NCBI GenBank assembly: GCA_000703065.1
Contig: JNLK01000001.1
Location: 744,001 to 808,000, forward strand
DNA length: 64,000 nt
Source of the DNA: Lachnospiraceae bacterium AC2029
GTDB taxonomy: Bacteria > Bacillota > Clostridia > Lachnospirales > Lachnospiraceae
Direction: 5' to 3'
Position 1 is the first letter of the stretch. The number at the start of each line of letters is the position of its first letter. This document shows positions 42,056 to 51,242 of the stretch, in pieces. The notes under the pieces are model-generated. The model was not told the DNA's origin and searched no databases. It was given only the letters and a program-made list of their open reading frames with translations. The position numbers and the translations under genes were made by a program.

Positions 42056-44308
42056 TCACCTCTGCTCCCACTCATCTTCCGTGATCAGCACCTCTCTCGC
42101 TTTCGTCCCGGTGTCCGGGCCTATGATTCCTTCTTCATACATTTGGTCCACGATCCTTGCAGCCCGGTTGAATCCGATCCTATATACTCTCTGAAGGCTG
42201 CTGATGGAGACTTTGCCCTTGCTGATGGCAAAGCCGACAACTTCGTCATAAAGGACATCCTTCTCATCCCCGCTCTGCGCAACTCCCGGAGAGACCGTCA
42301 TTTTCTCGATCTCCTGTTCCGCTTCTTCCTCATAGACAACCGGCGGATTATTCTTACGGATATACTCCATAACCGCATTGGTTTCTTTCTTGGAAATGAG
42401 TGCTCCCTGTGCACGCACCGGCCCCGACACGGAATCGTCAAAGAACATATCCCCATTTCCGAGAAGCTTCTCTGCCCCATTTGTCTCCATGATGACACGG
42501 GAATTTGTGGCGTTTGAAGCTTTGAGCGCCACCACTCCCGGGATATTCGCCTTGATATCCCCGTCAATGATCTTCGATGACGGTCGTTGTGTTGCCAGGA
42601 TCAAATGGATTCCTGCCGCTCTGGCCTTCTGACCGATCCGCATCACAGCATCCCTGACATCCCCTCTTGAATCCATATTCAGATCCGCAAACTCATCCAG
42701 AACCACAAGGATTCTGGGAATCTCCGTCAGGACCTGATCCTCCTGCTCCGGCAGTTCCCCGTCTCGCACTGCCTCGTTATATGCCTTAATGCTGTCCACG
42801 CCACATTTGCTGAACATGGCGTAACGTTCTTCCATCAGATTTACCACCCACTCCAGCGTCGGCCCTGCCTTCCGCTTATCCGTAACCACCGGAAGAAGCA
42901 TGTGTGGTATATCGTAATATGCGCTGAATTCAACACTTTTGGGATCAATGATGACCAGTCTCACCTCCGAAGGCGAATTTCGGTACAGAATGCTGGTCAG
43001 TATGCTGTTGAGGAACACGCTTTTTCCGGATCCCGTGGTCCCTGCGATCAGCATATGCGGCATGTCCGCTATATCACCGACCACGGTATTCCCCTCGATA
43101 TCTTCTCCGATGGTAACCCCAAGCTTCGCATCGCTCGTTTGAAACGCCTCACTCTCCAGCAACTTCCGAAGATAGACGGTCTCTCTTTCCTGATTCTCAA
43201 CCTCGATCCCGACCGTTGATTTTCCGGGAATAGGAGCTATGATCCGGACGCTCCTGGCCGCAAGGCAGGACATCAGATTGTTCGTCAGACTGCTGATCCT
43301 GCTAAGATTCACACGGGGATCCACTTCCAGTTCATATTGTGTAACCGTAGAACCATGATGCCAGTTCACCACCTCCGCCGGAATTCCGAAGTTCGCCAGT
43401 GTTGATTCGATCTTGCGGGCATTACCTTCCAACGCTTTCACATCCACCGCATGATCCTTCGGATAATCATGTAGAAGGGAAAGCGGGGGTGCATTGTAAT
43501 CCGAGCGATTCCTCAGAGGATGCGTACCCCTCTTTCTTCCTCTCGGTGTTGTCATTTTACTCTTGGTCGAAGAAACATCCTGTTCCGTTGCGATCCCTTG
43601 TTCCTCTGCAACTTCCCGTACTTCTTTCACCACCTTCCGCTGTGGCCTCGCCTCTCTTACTCTTGGTTGTATCTCATCACTTTCAACATCTGGAGTATCT
43701 TCTTCCATGACCGAAAACCCTTCGTCTTCATCGATATCCTCATCACGATTCAGTTCCACATTTTCATACTCTGCTTTTTTCTCCCCCATCCTGAAAACCT
43801 TCAGCATCCCTGCGAAGAAATGAATGAGCGAAAGACCTGTCACTTCACCAAAGCAGATGATATAAAGCACTGCAAGAAAAATGATCGTCCCGCCAACACC
43901 GATCACGGAATAAATACATTTGAGCAAGCCACCGAACAGAACTCCCCCTCCGGTCCTCGTCTTCTCACAAATTCCATAGAATTCCTCAAACCCGATAAAC
44001 TCCGTATTCTCGGCAAACTGTATCGTCATCGCCACAAGTGCCATAGCGATCCAAAACCATATCACCTTCCGATGAACCCGTCTCCCTCCGATCATTTCAA
44101 GGATCATGGAAATGAGAAGCACCGCCGGAAGGATGTACTGGATCCATCCAAAAAGTCCGAAGAGGAAGCCACTGAGTGCATTCCCAACAGCACCGCAAAA
44201 ACCCAGATTGCTGAAAAATAGGAAGATCGATAAGGCGGCGATCAACAGCGTGCGGAGCATGATATCTGTTCTGTCTTTTTCTTCCTGTTTTTTCTTATTT
44301 GTCTTCAT
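42056..44308 (-). CDS. FtsK/SpoIIIE-family DNA translocase
   Basis: About 750 residues: four N-terminal membrane helices (to about 170), an acidic linker (about 180-250), and a RecA-type motor with Walker A AGTTGSGKSVF and Walker B ILVVLDEFADL. A C-terminal gamma winged helix (GKVSISSLQRVYRIGFNRAA) reads DNA polarity in housekeeping members. The protein is complete, so it could pump DNA. ATG 44308 is preceded by AAGGG at a good distance. It is the last gene of the operon starting with the NADAR gene, an odd setting for a division translocase; it is likely an accessory copy. Confidence 0.93.
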   Translation of the reverse strand: MKTNKKKQEEKDRTDIMLRTLLIAALSIFLFFSNLGFCGAVGNALSGFLFGLFGWIQYILPAVLLISMILEMIGGRRVHRKVIWFWIAMALVAMTIQFAENTEFIGFEEFYGICEKTRTGGGVLFGGLLKCIYSVIGVGGTIIFLAVLYIICFGEVTGLSLIHFFAGMLKVFRMGEKKAEYENVELNRDEDIDEDEGFSVMEEDTPDVESDEIQPRVREARPQRKVVKEVREVAEEQGIATEQDVSSTKSKMTTPRGRKRGTHPLRNRSDYNAPPLSLLHDYPKDHAVDVKALEGNARKIESTLANFGIPAEVVNWHHGSTVTQYELEVDPRVNLSRISSLTNNLMSCLAARSVRIIAPIPGKSTVGIEVENQERETVYLRKLLESEAFQTSDAKLGVTIGEDIEGNTVVGDIADMPHMLIAGTTGSGKSVFLNSILTSILYRNSPSEVRLVIIDPKSVEFSAYYDIPHMLLPVVTDKRKAGPTLEWVVNLMEERYAMFSKCGVDSIKAYNEAVRDGELPEQEDQVLTEIPRILVVLDEFADLNMDSRGDVRDAVMRIGQKARAAGIHLILATQRPSSKIIDGDIKANIPGVVALKASNATNSRVIMETNGAEKLLGNGDMFFDDSVSGPVRAQGALISKKETNAVMEYIRKNNPPVVYEEEAEQEIEKMTVSPGVAQSGDEKDVLYDEVVGFAISKGKVSISSLQRVYRIGFNRAARIVDQMYEEGIIGPDTGTKAREVLITEDEWEQR

Positions 44309-44316
44309 AGACACCC

Positions 44317-44382
44317 TTACCACCAAAGATCAAAGAAATTGTCACGCATAAGGTTAAATGCCTTATCTTTTGTCCTTTCGAA
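44317..44382 (-). pseudogene. 3' remnant of a gene like 62508-62912
   Basis: About 20 codons, FERTKDKAFNLMRDNFFDLWW (split as FERTKDKAF and NLMRDNFFDLWW) then a stop, match the end of the protein at 62508-62912. The rest is gone. The fragment sits between the DnaB-like and FtsK genes. Confidence 0.75.
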
Positions 44383-44388
44383 CGAGTT

Positions 44389-45267
44389 TTATCTCACAAA
44401 GCAACTCTCTTCCCAGGAAAATTCCATATCTACCCCAATATTTCTTCTGAGATTACAATCATGAATTACCAGGTGGGCATCGTCATAGACCGGTTCTTCA
44501 TCATCCATTAGGTCTTCCGACGGAGGGCCGTTATAATACCCATCCCGGTACATCATCAATATCGAATCCACCATTTGGGCATCAACAGGCAAGTCGGCCA
44601 GTACCGGCATGTGATCATCTCGAAGATCAACCTGACGTGCCACATTGGACAGAATCAGAACTGCAGCACCCGTGTACTCTGCAAGTTTTCGCATCTCCTT
44701 TGTTACTCTCATTGCCTCTCTACGACTCATAGTCATCGTTCCAATCTCATCGACGATCACAAGCTGTGGCGGGGCGGAGCATAGGCACATTTCATCCGTT
44801 ATTCCTTTCATTGTCGGATATTCGTGCTGCCTAAAGTAAAGTGGTGCATCCTTAACCCTTGAATAAGCCTCATTAAATAAGAGTGTTGCGTCATTATCCA
44901 CAAGATCCCGACTCCCTTTTACACCACTCATCAACTCAAGCAGGCGCATCATCAGAACAAATGGAGGGTTCTGTATCGAAATATAAAACACAGGGATATT
45001 CATCCTGATCGCATTGAATTCCGCAATAGATAATGCCAGGATTGTCTTTCCGACGCCGGGTCTGGCTCCCAACAATCTCACTTCTCCCTTTCCCAGACTG
45101 CTCCAAGTCCATTGGTTGTCCAATACTCCAAACCCGGTTTTTATGATATCCTTCGTATCCATGAGGATATCCGTGGCCTTATCCATTGCACGTTCCTTCT
45201 CCTGACGGAGCTTATTCTCATTCTTCATAGCCAATTCACCCATACTCATTTTATCAATAGCCAACAT
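44389..45267 (-). CDS. DnaB-like RecA-fold ATPase
   Basis: 292 residues. It matches the C-terminal motor of replicative helicase DnaB: LLGARPGVGKTILALSIAEF (Walker A), FYISIQNPPFVLMMRLLELM, and Walker B QLVIVDEIGTMT. The N-terminal primase-binding domain is absent. It may be a single-domain ATPase that unwinds or moves nucleic acid. AGGAGG five bases before the ATG sets the start. In operon with NADAR and HAD genes upstream and FtsK downstream. Confidence 0.85.
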   Translation of the reverse strand: MLAIDKMSMGELAMKNENKLRQEKERAMDKATDILMDTKDIIKTGFGVLDNQWTWSSLGKGEVRLLGARPGVGKTILALSIAEFNAIRMNIPVFYISIQNPPFVLMMRLLELMSGVKGSRDLVDNDATLLFNEAYSRVKDAPLYFRQHEYPTMKGITDEMCLCSAPPQLVIVDEIGTMTMSRREAMRVTKEMRKLAEYTGAAVLILSNVARQVDLRDDHMPVLADLPVDAQMVDSILMMYRDGYYNGPPSEDLMDDEEPVYDDAHLVIHDCNLRRNIGVDMEFSWEESCFVR

Positions 45268-45280
45268 TCGTCCCTCCTAC

Positions 45281-45775
45281 TCAACGATCTGTATCTGCTC
45301 CATTATTTATAATAACGATTGCCTGCTTCGCCTTCTCCACCGATAGCCCTTCAAAGCAATTCGTCTTGATCAAATGTCTCCGGATCTCTTCATCAAAATC
45401 CCCAAAGATATGATCATCAAGCACAACGTATCCCTCTGCATTCCCCAGTGCATCCAAGTATTGGTGAATCCCTCTCCCACGGTCCTGCAGGAATGGGTCT
45501 ACTACATGGTCATCGTAGGTCTTGCCCACGATCTGCAGCCCCTCCTTCGCCAGCATCTCATTCAAATACTTTGCATCTTCCGAGCAGCAGACAGAGACTG
45601 CCTCCCACCCTACCTTCCAGTCACTTGTGAGTATGATCAGTGCCTTCGTTTCACTCACGATCTTCGCCAGATTCTTCACCAGCTCCGTCTCGATCCCCGT
45701 GCATCCACTGGGAGCCTGCGCTTTTGTCTGTACACGATTCAGCACACCATCCACATCAAGAAAGATCAGTTTCAT
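45281..45775 (-). CDS. HAD phosphatase of the RNA-repair (Swiss-army-knife) type
   Basis: 164 residues. HAD motif I is FLDVDGVLN, motif II is IILTSDWK, and the late acidic motif is VLDDHIFGDFD. Size and motif style fit the HAD domains first defined in multi-domain RNA repair proteins, which are thought to remove phosphates from damaged RNA ends; nucleotidase-like HADs are the alternative. It ends 14 bp before the DnaB-like gene and follows the NADAR gene by 21 bp. With three RtcB-type genes in the window, an RNA end-processing role is plausible (inference). Confidence 0.8.
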   Translation of the reverse strand: MKLIFLDVDGVLNRVQTKAQAPSGCTGIETELVKNLAKIVSETKALIILTSDWKVGWEAVSVCCSEDAKYLNEMLAKEGLQIVGKTYDDHVVDPFLQDRGRGIHQYLDALGNAEGYVVLDDHIFGDFDEEIRRHLIKTNCFEGLSVEKAKQAIVIINNGADTDR

Positions 45776-45795
45776 ACGTTCAGCTCCTCTGATGA

Positions 45796-46452
45796 TTATC
45801 CAAACACAACTTTTCTGAATGCACCCTTATCTTTCAGTGCCTCCTCGAGCTTCCCGCTGTTCTTCAGTCCGACATAAATGGCTGCCGCCTCTGCCTGACA
45901 GTTGATCTGCCGGGCCGGATTAAACTCAATGTCTGTAAATGCCTTATACTTAACCACTTCCTCGGCCAACTCCGGGTTCTGATGGAGCGTATTCACATAC
46001 AGCCAGTCGAAGAAGTATGTGGGCGGGTTGATCGGGAATTCCTGATCAAAAAATCGGAAACACTTTATCCTTCCCGGGCCACGAAGCCGTTCGTCCTTAT
46101 GAGCCTCCGGAGATGGCATGGTGTAGATATCCGTATACGGTCCCAGGACTTCCTGGCCCAGTCGGAATACCTTGCTTCCCTGAAACAGGGATTCCACTGA
46201 CATCCGTTTTCCCTGCTCATCAACCAGGGAAAGATTAAATGCACTAAGGTCTATCCCCAGAGGGTTCCCGGACTTACTGGACACCTCCAGGATCTTGTCA
46301 TTTCCTGTTGCCTCCCTGTAGCTTCCATGCAGACTGCGGATACACCTGAGTTTCTGTTGAAAAGAGAATCCATTGTAGAATGTGAAATCAATATTTACCC
46401 TTCTGAAAAACGGTGCCTGTTCCATCACTTCAAAAACCGGTCGGTTAGCCAT
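45796..46452 (-). CDS. NADAR-domain protein of the DarT1-antitoxin type
   Basis: 218 residues. The run LEVSSKSGNPLGIDLSAFNL, then SVESLFQGSKVF, FFDWLYVNTLHQNPELAEEV and FNPARQINCQAEAAAIYVG match the NADAR family paired with DarT1 toxins, which removes ADP-ribose from guanine in DNA. No DarT toxin is visible in this window, so this is an orphan copy or the toxin lies elsewhere. GGAGG seven bases before ATG 46452 sets the start. It opens an operon with HAD, DnaB-like and FtsK genes and faces a divergent WYL regulator. Confidence 0.88.
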   Translation of the reverse strand: MANRPVFEVMEQAPFFRRVNIDFTFYNGFSFQQKLRCIRSLHGSYREATGNDKILEVSSKSGNPLGIDLSAFNLSLVDEQGKRMSVESLFQGSKVFRLGQEVLGPYTDIYTMPSPEAHKDERLRGPGRIKCFRFFDQEFPINPPTYFFDWLYVNTLHQNPELAEEVVKYKAFTDIEFNPARQINCQAEAAAIYVGLKNSGKLEEALKDKGAFRKVVFG

Positions 46453-46497
46453 TCCTGTTCCTCCATTCATTTGCTTATTCTTTCAGACTTCACTTAC

Positions 46498-46528
46498 AGT
46501 ATAGTGGCTCATATGTACCTTTTTTATC
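46498..46528 (-). promoter_or_regulatory. Island-type promoter 9 (NADAR operon)
   Basis: GATAAAAAAGGT, 13 bp, TATACT, about 45 bp before the NADAR gene, preceded by GATGG as at two other sites. Confidence 0.7.
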
Positions 46529-46572
46529 CCATCACCACCCCCTCTGCATAACCTTCTCCGTTTCTGATTTCG

Positions 46573-46622
46573 ATTATATACGGACACTCAGGATAAATTT
46601 GTCCGGACGAATCGTTTATGAT
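46573..46622. promoter_or_regulatory. Bidirectional island-type promoter 4
   Basis: One near-palindrome (46592-46603) reads GATAAATTTGTC on the plus strand and GACAAATTTATC on the minus strand. On each strand a -10 box follows after exactly 13 bp: TATGAT (46617-46622) toward the WYL gene and TATAAT (46573-46578) toward the NADAR operon. Confidence 0.75.
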
Positions 46623-46696
46623 ATAGTAAACGTAACAGCAGACTGAAACCTGTGTATGCAAAACGGATATTCAAAAAAACAAAGGAGGAACAGCGC

Positions 46697-47872
46697 ATGG
46701 ATAAAGGAATGTTTCCCGTGATGATCTACAAGTACATTAAAGAAAACTCAGATGAAGATACGTGGTTAACCCCAGAGAAAATCTACAAGTTTCTCAGAAT
46801 ATATACTCCAGACATCCAAGAGGAAAGCACATGGAAGACCGTATCTCGAAATCTCGAAAAGCTGGCGGATCAGTTTGAAGAGATCCGAATCGTATATAAG
46901 GACGACTGCGAGTATAACAAAACTGAGAAGTTCATCTTCTCAGAGATAAAAAAAATCTATTATAACCAGAGATTCACCACAAATGATGTTCGTATCATTT
47001 CTGATGCGGTTATCTACTCCCGGCATCTGAATGATAAGGATCGTAAGGATCTTTTAGGAAAGATTGCCGGGCTTTGGCCATCCCATTCCAACAAATGGTA
47101 CAGCAACGCCCTTCAGGATTCATCCGACCAAATAAAGTTGGAAACGGACCTCTTCCATAATCTGGACTATATCGATTTTGCCATCCGCGAAAAGTCCTGT
47201 ATCAACTTCGACATCATGTCTTATGGGTTTGATAAAAAACTACATCCATCAGAATCACATGAAGGTTTTACACCATACAAGATTTACATCGCTGATGGCA
47301 TCTATTATGTTGTCGGATTACTCGACAAACAGAAAAAAAGAGAGGACCACTTTGCCAAAGAATCAGGCGAACGCGAACCCGTGTATCCGATCAGGCGCTT
47401 TCCTATCCATCGGATGAAGCGCATCAGCCTTGACGAAGAACATAAATATGTTGAAATAAAGAATACCGTATTGAAGGATATGTCGCTGAAAGATATTTGT
47501 GAAGGCGAGTACAATTGGGCTGATCGATTAGTCATTCCATGGAACGCTAAAGGTCCCTTGCGTAGACGGCCAAACGCTAATGATGTACAGTTTCTCGTAT
47601 CTAAGCGAGGGATAGATGCATTGGCAGACGTTTTCGGAAAAAAACTATCCATCCAGCAAAAAAGAACAGTAAAGAAAAGATTAGGTTCATTTGAAAGAAC
47701 CGATCAACGCTTTGAAGTCACCCTGAAAAATGCATCAAGTTCTGATTGGAACAAGATTGTAACATTACTGATGAAGTATATGGAGCATGATATCGCGCTC
47801 CTCTCACACCACTCAACCCTGAATCGCTTTGTGGTACGACTAATGTCTCACAACGTCCAAACGATTGAGTAA
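46697..47872 (+). CDS. WYL-like transcriptional regulator, copy 2
   Basis: 391 residues. N-terminal winged helix (TWLTPEKIYKFLRIYTPDI, ESTWKTVSRNLEKLADQF), then a WYL-like domain (EGFTPYKIYIADGIYYVVGL, FPIHRMKRISLD) and a C-terminal extension (SLKDICEGEYNWADRLVIPW). It is more divergent than the other two WYL proteins. AAAGGAGG eight bases before ATG 46697 sets the start. It is the only plus-strand gene within the island and shares the bidirectional promoter with the NADAR operon, so it is the best candidate for a regulator of the shared promoters. Confidence 0.85.
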   Translation: MDKGMFPVMIYKYIKENSDEDTWLTPEKIYKFLRIYTPDIQEESTWKTVSRNLEKLADQFEEIRIVYKDDCEYNKTEKFIFSEIKKIYYNQRFTTNDVRIISDAVIYSRHLNDKDRKDLLGKIAGLWPSHSNKWYSNALQDSSDQIKLETDLFHNLDYIDFAIREKSCINFDIMSYGFDKKLHPSESHEGFTPYKIYIADGIYYVVGLLDKQKKREDHFAKESGEREPVYPIRRFPIHRMKRISLDEEHKYVEIKNTVLKDMSLKDICEGEYNWADRLVIPWNAKGPLRRRPNANDVQFLVSKRGIDALADVFGKKLSIQQKRTVKKRLGSFERTDQRFEVTLKNASSSDWNKIVTLLMKYMEHDIALLSHHSTLNRFVVRLMSHNVQTIE

Positions 47873-47894
47873 TTCCGAGCAATCAAGCAAAATA

Positions 47895-47920
47895 CGAACC
47901 GGGCAGTCTCCTGCCCGGTT
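47895..47920. terminator. Bidirectional terminator between WYL and RtcB genes
   Basis: Perfect 11-bp stem GAACCGGGCAG with loop TCTC, between convergent stops. Confidence 0.8.
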
Positions 47921-47934
47921 CTCCTATTTCACAA

Positions 47935-49143
47935 TTACTCCGCCGCCTTGAAGTTATAGATTGGCTTCAGGATATCGATCACATACACAGATTCTCGGAT
48001 GACATCAATGATATCGTCTAACGCCTTATACGCCATGGGTGCCTCGTCCAGTGTATTCTCATTGACGGAGGTTGTGTAGATCCCTTCCATCGTCTCACGA
48101 TATTCGTCCATGGAAAGGGTGTTCTTCGCGTCCTTCCTGGACATAAGGCGTCCGGCGCCGTGCGGTGCAGAATAATTCCACTCCGGATTTCCTTTTCCGC
48201 GTGCCAGGACACTTCCATCCCGCATATTGATAGGGATCAGGACCAGTTCACCTTCATGCGCTGCGATTGCACCCTTCCGAAGGATCATTTCCTCCGTATC
48301 AATATAATTATGGATCGTGTGAAATGCCCCCCCGGCGGTCAGCCCGGTCCGCTCCAGGAGGATCTCAGCCATCTTCTCACGGTTCATCCTTGCAAAACGC
48401 TGGCAGATCTCAACATCATAAAGATAATCCTCCAGATATTTTCCGCTAAGGTAGCAGAGGTCATCGGGAATATCCGGTCGAAGGGTTTCCTTCTTCCATT
48501 CCAGTTCTTTTAACGCGGCTTGGATCTCCTTTCTGCGCCCTGCAGCCTTATATGTTCGGATGATTTCTTCCTTTGCTTCCAGATAATCACCGATTCCTCT
48601 GTTCAGATCGATGGCTAGCTGCTGATACAGTTCTGCCACCTGCTTTCCGAGATTCCGGCTGCCGCTGTGAATGACCAGATATTTCGTGCCGTCCTCAGCC
48701 ACATCGATCTCGATAAAATGGTTTCCTCCGCCCAGAGTTCCGAGACTCCTTGCGAGCCTCTTCGGATTCTTCAGCTTCCGGTAGCAACGCAGTTCCGTCA
48801 GATCAAACTTCTCCTGCTTACTATCCCAGATATTTTTTCCTGACGGAATACAATGAGCCGCATAGTCAAACCACTCGAGGTCAATGTCCGCCTTCCCCAA
48901 ATCCACAGTATACATCCCGCAACCGATATCCACACCAACCACATTGGGAACAGCCTTGTCCACAATGGTCATCGTCGTCCCGATGGTACATCCCTTTCCG
49001 GCATGCACATCCGGCATGATCCTCACCCTGGATCCCAGTGTAAGATCATAATCACACATTCTTTGAATCTGTCTTATTGCCAGTTCATCCACTACCTTCG
49101 CATAGCAGATTGCTGTACATTCCTTTCCTACTATCTCAAACAT
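47935..49143 (-). CDS. rtcB: RtcB-family RNA ligase, island copy
   Basis: 402 residues. Metal and GMP-site motifs: MPDVHAGKGCTIGTTM, GVDIGCGM, GGGNHFIEID, VIHSGSRNLGKQV, and APHGAGRLMSR with the histidine that becomes guanylylated. RtcB joins 2',3'-cyclic-phosphate or 3'-phosphate RNA ends to 5'-OH ends. It is of a different subtype from the copy next to prfH (longer middle region YLEAKEEIIRTYKAAGRRKE). No archease or RtcA gene is adjacent. Single-gene unit with an island-type promoter. Confidence 0.95.
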   Translation of the reverse strand: MFEIVGKECTAICYAKVVDELAIRQIQRMCDYDLTLGSRVRIMPDVHAGKGCTIGTTMTIVDKAVPNVVGVDIGCGMYTVDLGKADIDLEWFDYAAHCIPSGKNIWDSKQEKFDLTELRCYRKLKNPKRLARSLGTLGGGNHFIEIDVAEDGTKYLVIHSGSRNLGKQVAELYQQLAIDLNRGIGDYLEAKEEIIRTYKAAGRRKEIQAALKELEWKKETLRPDIPDDLCYLSGKYLEDYLYDVEICQRFARMNREKMAEILLERTGLTAGGAFHTIHNYIDTEEMILRKGAIAAHEGELVLIPINMRDGSVLARGKGNPEWNYSAPHGAGRLMSRKDAKNTLSMDEYRETMEGIYTTSVNENTLDEAPMAYKALDDIIDVIRESVYVIDILKPIYNFKAAE

Positions 49144-49170
49144 ATCCTTTGCCCTCCTGTTCTACATAAC

Positions 49171-49201
49171 ATGATACATGGAAGGATGAGATAAATTTGT
49201 C
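49171..49201 (-). promoter_or_regulatory. Island-type promoter 5 (rtcB)
   Basis: GACAAATTTATC, 13 bp, TATCAT, about 30 bp before the rtcB start. Confidence 0.78.
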
Positions 49202-49349
49202 ACACAACAGATCAGTCTAACTACATTCAGCATAATCATCATCTATCGGAGTTCTATTTTAGATTTGTGGTCATTGTTCCGTTTTTCTAAAACACATACA
49301 TGTGTTTTGACATATCTCATATATAGAAAAACTTTCACACACTCTCATT

Positions 49350-50910
49350 CTACTCCATCACTCCAACCCTCCGGAAGGCATCCTCAACATCCTCAAATGA
49401 TATGCCCTTACCCGTCTCATCACGCCAGGCTTTATATACAGCAGCAGCTTTCTTTTCGTCCCCTCCTATGGCCCTGCTCCGTCCATTTATCCGTATATGG
49501 CATTCGGAAAATGATCCGCGGAAAGCAACAGTCAAACTGATCTTTTGCCTCAAGGATCATGGCATGAAACGGAGGTCCAAACGGTCTGCAGTCGATATTT
49601 ACGATATCTCCCGGCTGAAAAGGAGTCATCAGATCCAGATCTCGCTTTCCGGATGTAAATCTTCGCTCCTCCGACATATAGTAAATGTTCCCGTGTTCCT
49701 GCTTCTCCGGTATCAGTTTTTCAAACCAGCAGATCTCACCGTTATAATAATAGTAATCATACCGGGGACGCTTACACTCCGGATCCATCAAGTCCCAGCA
49801 CTCCAGCCGATACCAGCCTTCCCCGGATCTTTCTTCGTCCTCTGAAATCACGTGAATTCCATCAATGCCTTCAACGATCCCATCAACATCATTCCCCTCC
49901 TCAACCGCCTCATCTTCAAGCGCATCCTCCGCCTGCATGTATGCTTCGGCTGATTTTCGGTCCATAAACATTCCGACTCCGTATGATTTTTCAAGAAAAA
50001 CATCCGTATCATACCATTCGGAAAACAGATAATAAACCGAATTACCAACCGGATCCGAGCCGATCTCATTCAAAGCCTCATGCAGTTCCTTCCATGCCGC
50101 CTGATACTCTGACCATGCGGAATAACTGCACTTACCGTTGAATCTGAGCCGCAGCTGTTTCTTCAGGCTTTTCCATTTGTCTTTATTCCAATCGCCTTTA
50201 TTCCATTCAACAACCCGCGCCACTTCAAGGATTTCTCTTTTCAAATCGATTCTCTTCCCGAGAATGGATAGTAACTCTTCTTTCTTTGTAAGAGGAATCG
50301 GTGCTCTGCAAATGATCGTTATGAGATCATAATTTGAGATCCTGTCTTTTGAGAGCTGATAGTTTTTCATTTCCTCGGAGAATCCGCACGTATCAAGGAT
50401 TTCGGAGACAAACTCATCCGGCTGTTCGTCTTCCGGACTGACATATGCTTCAAGATCACTTACAGACTTGATCTCAAGCCACTTCTGCTGCTTGAGACTG
50501 AACACTTCACACGGCTTCCCCTGCATCAGAAGGCAGACCAGATTAACAAATGTCCCCTTACTCTCCTCATCCCAGACAGCAAATCCTACATCCGCATCCT
50601 CTGCCAGATGAATATCCTTCTCGACCCGCATACTATAGCCATTGAAGTAGGAAGCATCAAAATGCTTTTCTTCCCATTTACCCTCATTATGGCGGGCCGG
50701 TCTTTTCCTGCCTGCCACATAAACCGTAACATTTCGATAACCATTATCAATCAGATATTTCTGAACATCGGCATCAATGCCCATGCAATCTCCGATAATG
50801 ATCTCCGTATCATCCTCCATATACTCACCCAGTTTTTCTCTGATTGGATACGGCATCCTAAGCCTGTAATATCTTGCTGTTTCCTTTGATCCACTGATAA
50901 AAACCTTCAT
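49350..50910 (-). CDS. SLOG-like nucleotide-sensor protein with a frameshifted end
   Basis: About 520 residues if repaired. The N-terminal 70 residues (MKVFISGSKETARYY, IIIGDCMGIDADVQKYLIDN) have the Rossmann-like layout of SLOG/DprA-type ligand sensors. The middle (about 240-450) is acidic and unknown. The first frame ends early with KESCCCI at 49432. The neighbouring frame carries on with GGDEKKAAAVYKAWRDETGK and ends AFRRVGVME at 49350. Removing one base from a GGGG run near 49,480 would restore a single frame. SLOG proteins are linked to nucleotide signalling in conflict systems. Driven by an island-type promoter. Confidence 0.7.
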
Positions 50911-50975
50911 ACCGGCATCACGCTCCCTTCAGCAGTACATTTCCCAATCTTGATGTTAGCTCTCCCACTGATACT

Positions 50976-51006
50976 ATGATACACGGATGAGTGAGACAAA
51001 TTTGTC
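50976..51006 (-). promoter_or_regulatory. Island-type promoter 6 (SLOG gene)
   Basis: Perfect palindrome GACAAATTTGTC, 13 bp, TATCAT, about 65 bp before the gene. Confidence 0.8.
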
Positions 51007-51012
51007 GCACAA

Positions 51013-51040
51013 AAAAAGAGTGGTAGTCAGCCACTCTTTT
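51013..51040 (-). terminator. Terminator of the nuclease unit
   Basis: AAGAGTGG / CCACTCTT stem followed by TTTTT on the minus strand, immediately before promoter 6. Confidence 0.8.
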
Positions 51041-51062
51041 CCCAACGAAATTCATTCTCCAA

Positions 51063-51242
51063 TCAAATCCAGTATCTGGAACATCCCCTTCGAATATTAC
51101 AGCTACTACAGCTGCCTCCCTGGTTCTTAGCACAACCAGCCTGTCCGATCAAGTCTCGCTTACCTGTCTTACCTCGGTTCCGTTCGATATTACTCTTCTC
51201 GATTTTACTCCCGATCAACTCACTGAGAATTCCGCCCCCCAT
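51063..51242 (-). CDS. Small cysteine-rich ORF
   Basis: 59 residues, basic, with cysteines packed at the end (GCAKNQGGSCSSCNIRRGC). An AGAGGG sequence lies just before ATG 51242, and it overlaps the previous small gene by 23 bp. It could instead be the frameshifted tail of that gene. No maturation enzyme is nearby, so a modified peptide is not supported. Confidence 0.35.
   Translation of the reverse strand: MGGGILSELIGSKIEKSNIERNRGKTGKRDLIGQAGCAKNQGGSCSSCNIRRGCSRYWI

Noticed and set aside
45796-46452. Complete DarTG toxin-antitoxin system
   Set aside because: Only the NADAR side is recognisable; none of the neighbours has DarT features.
51063-51242. Precursor of a radical-SAM-modified peptide
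   Set aside because: No radical SAM or other maturation enzyme is encoded anywhere near it.
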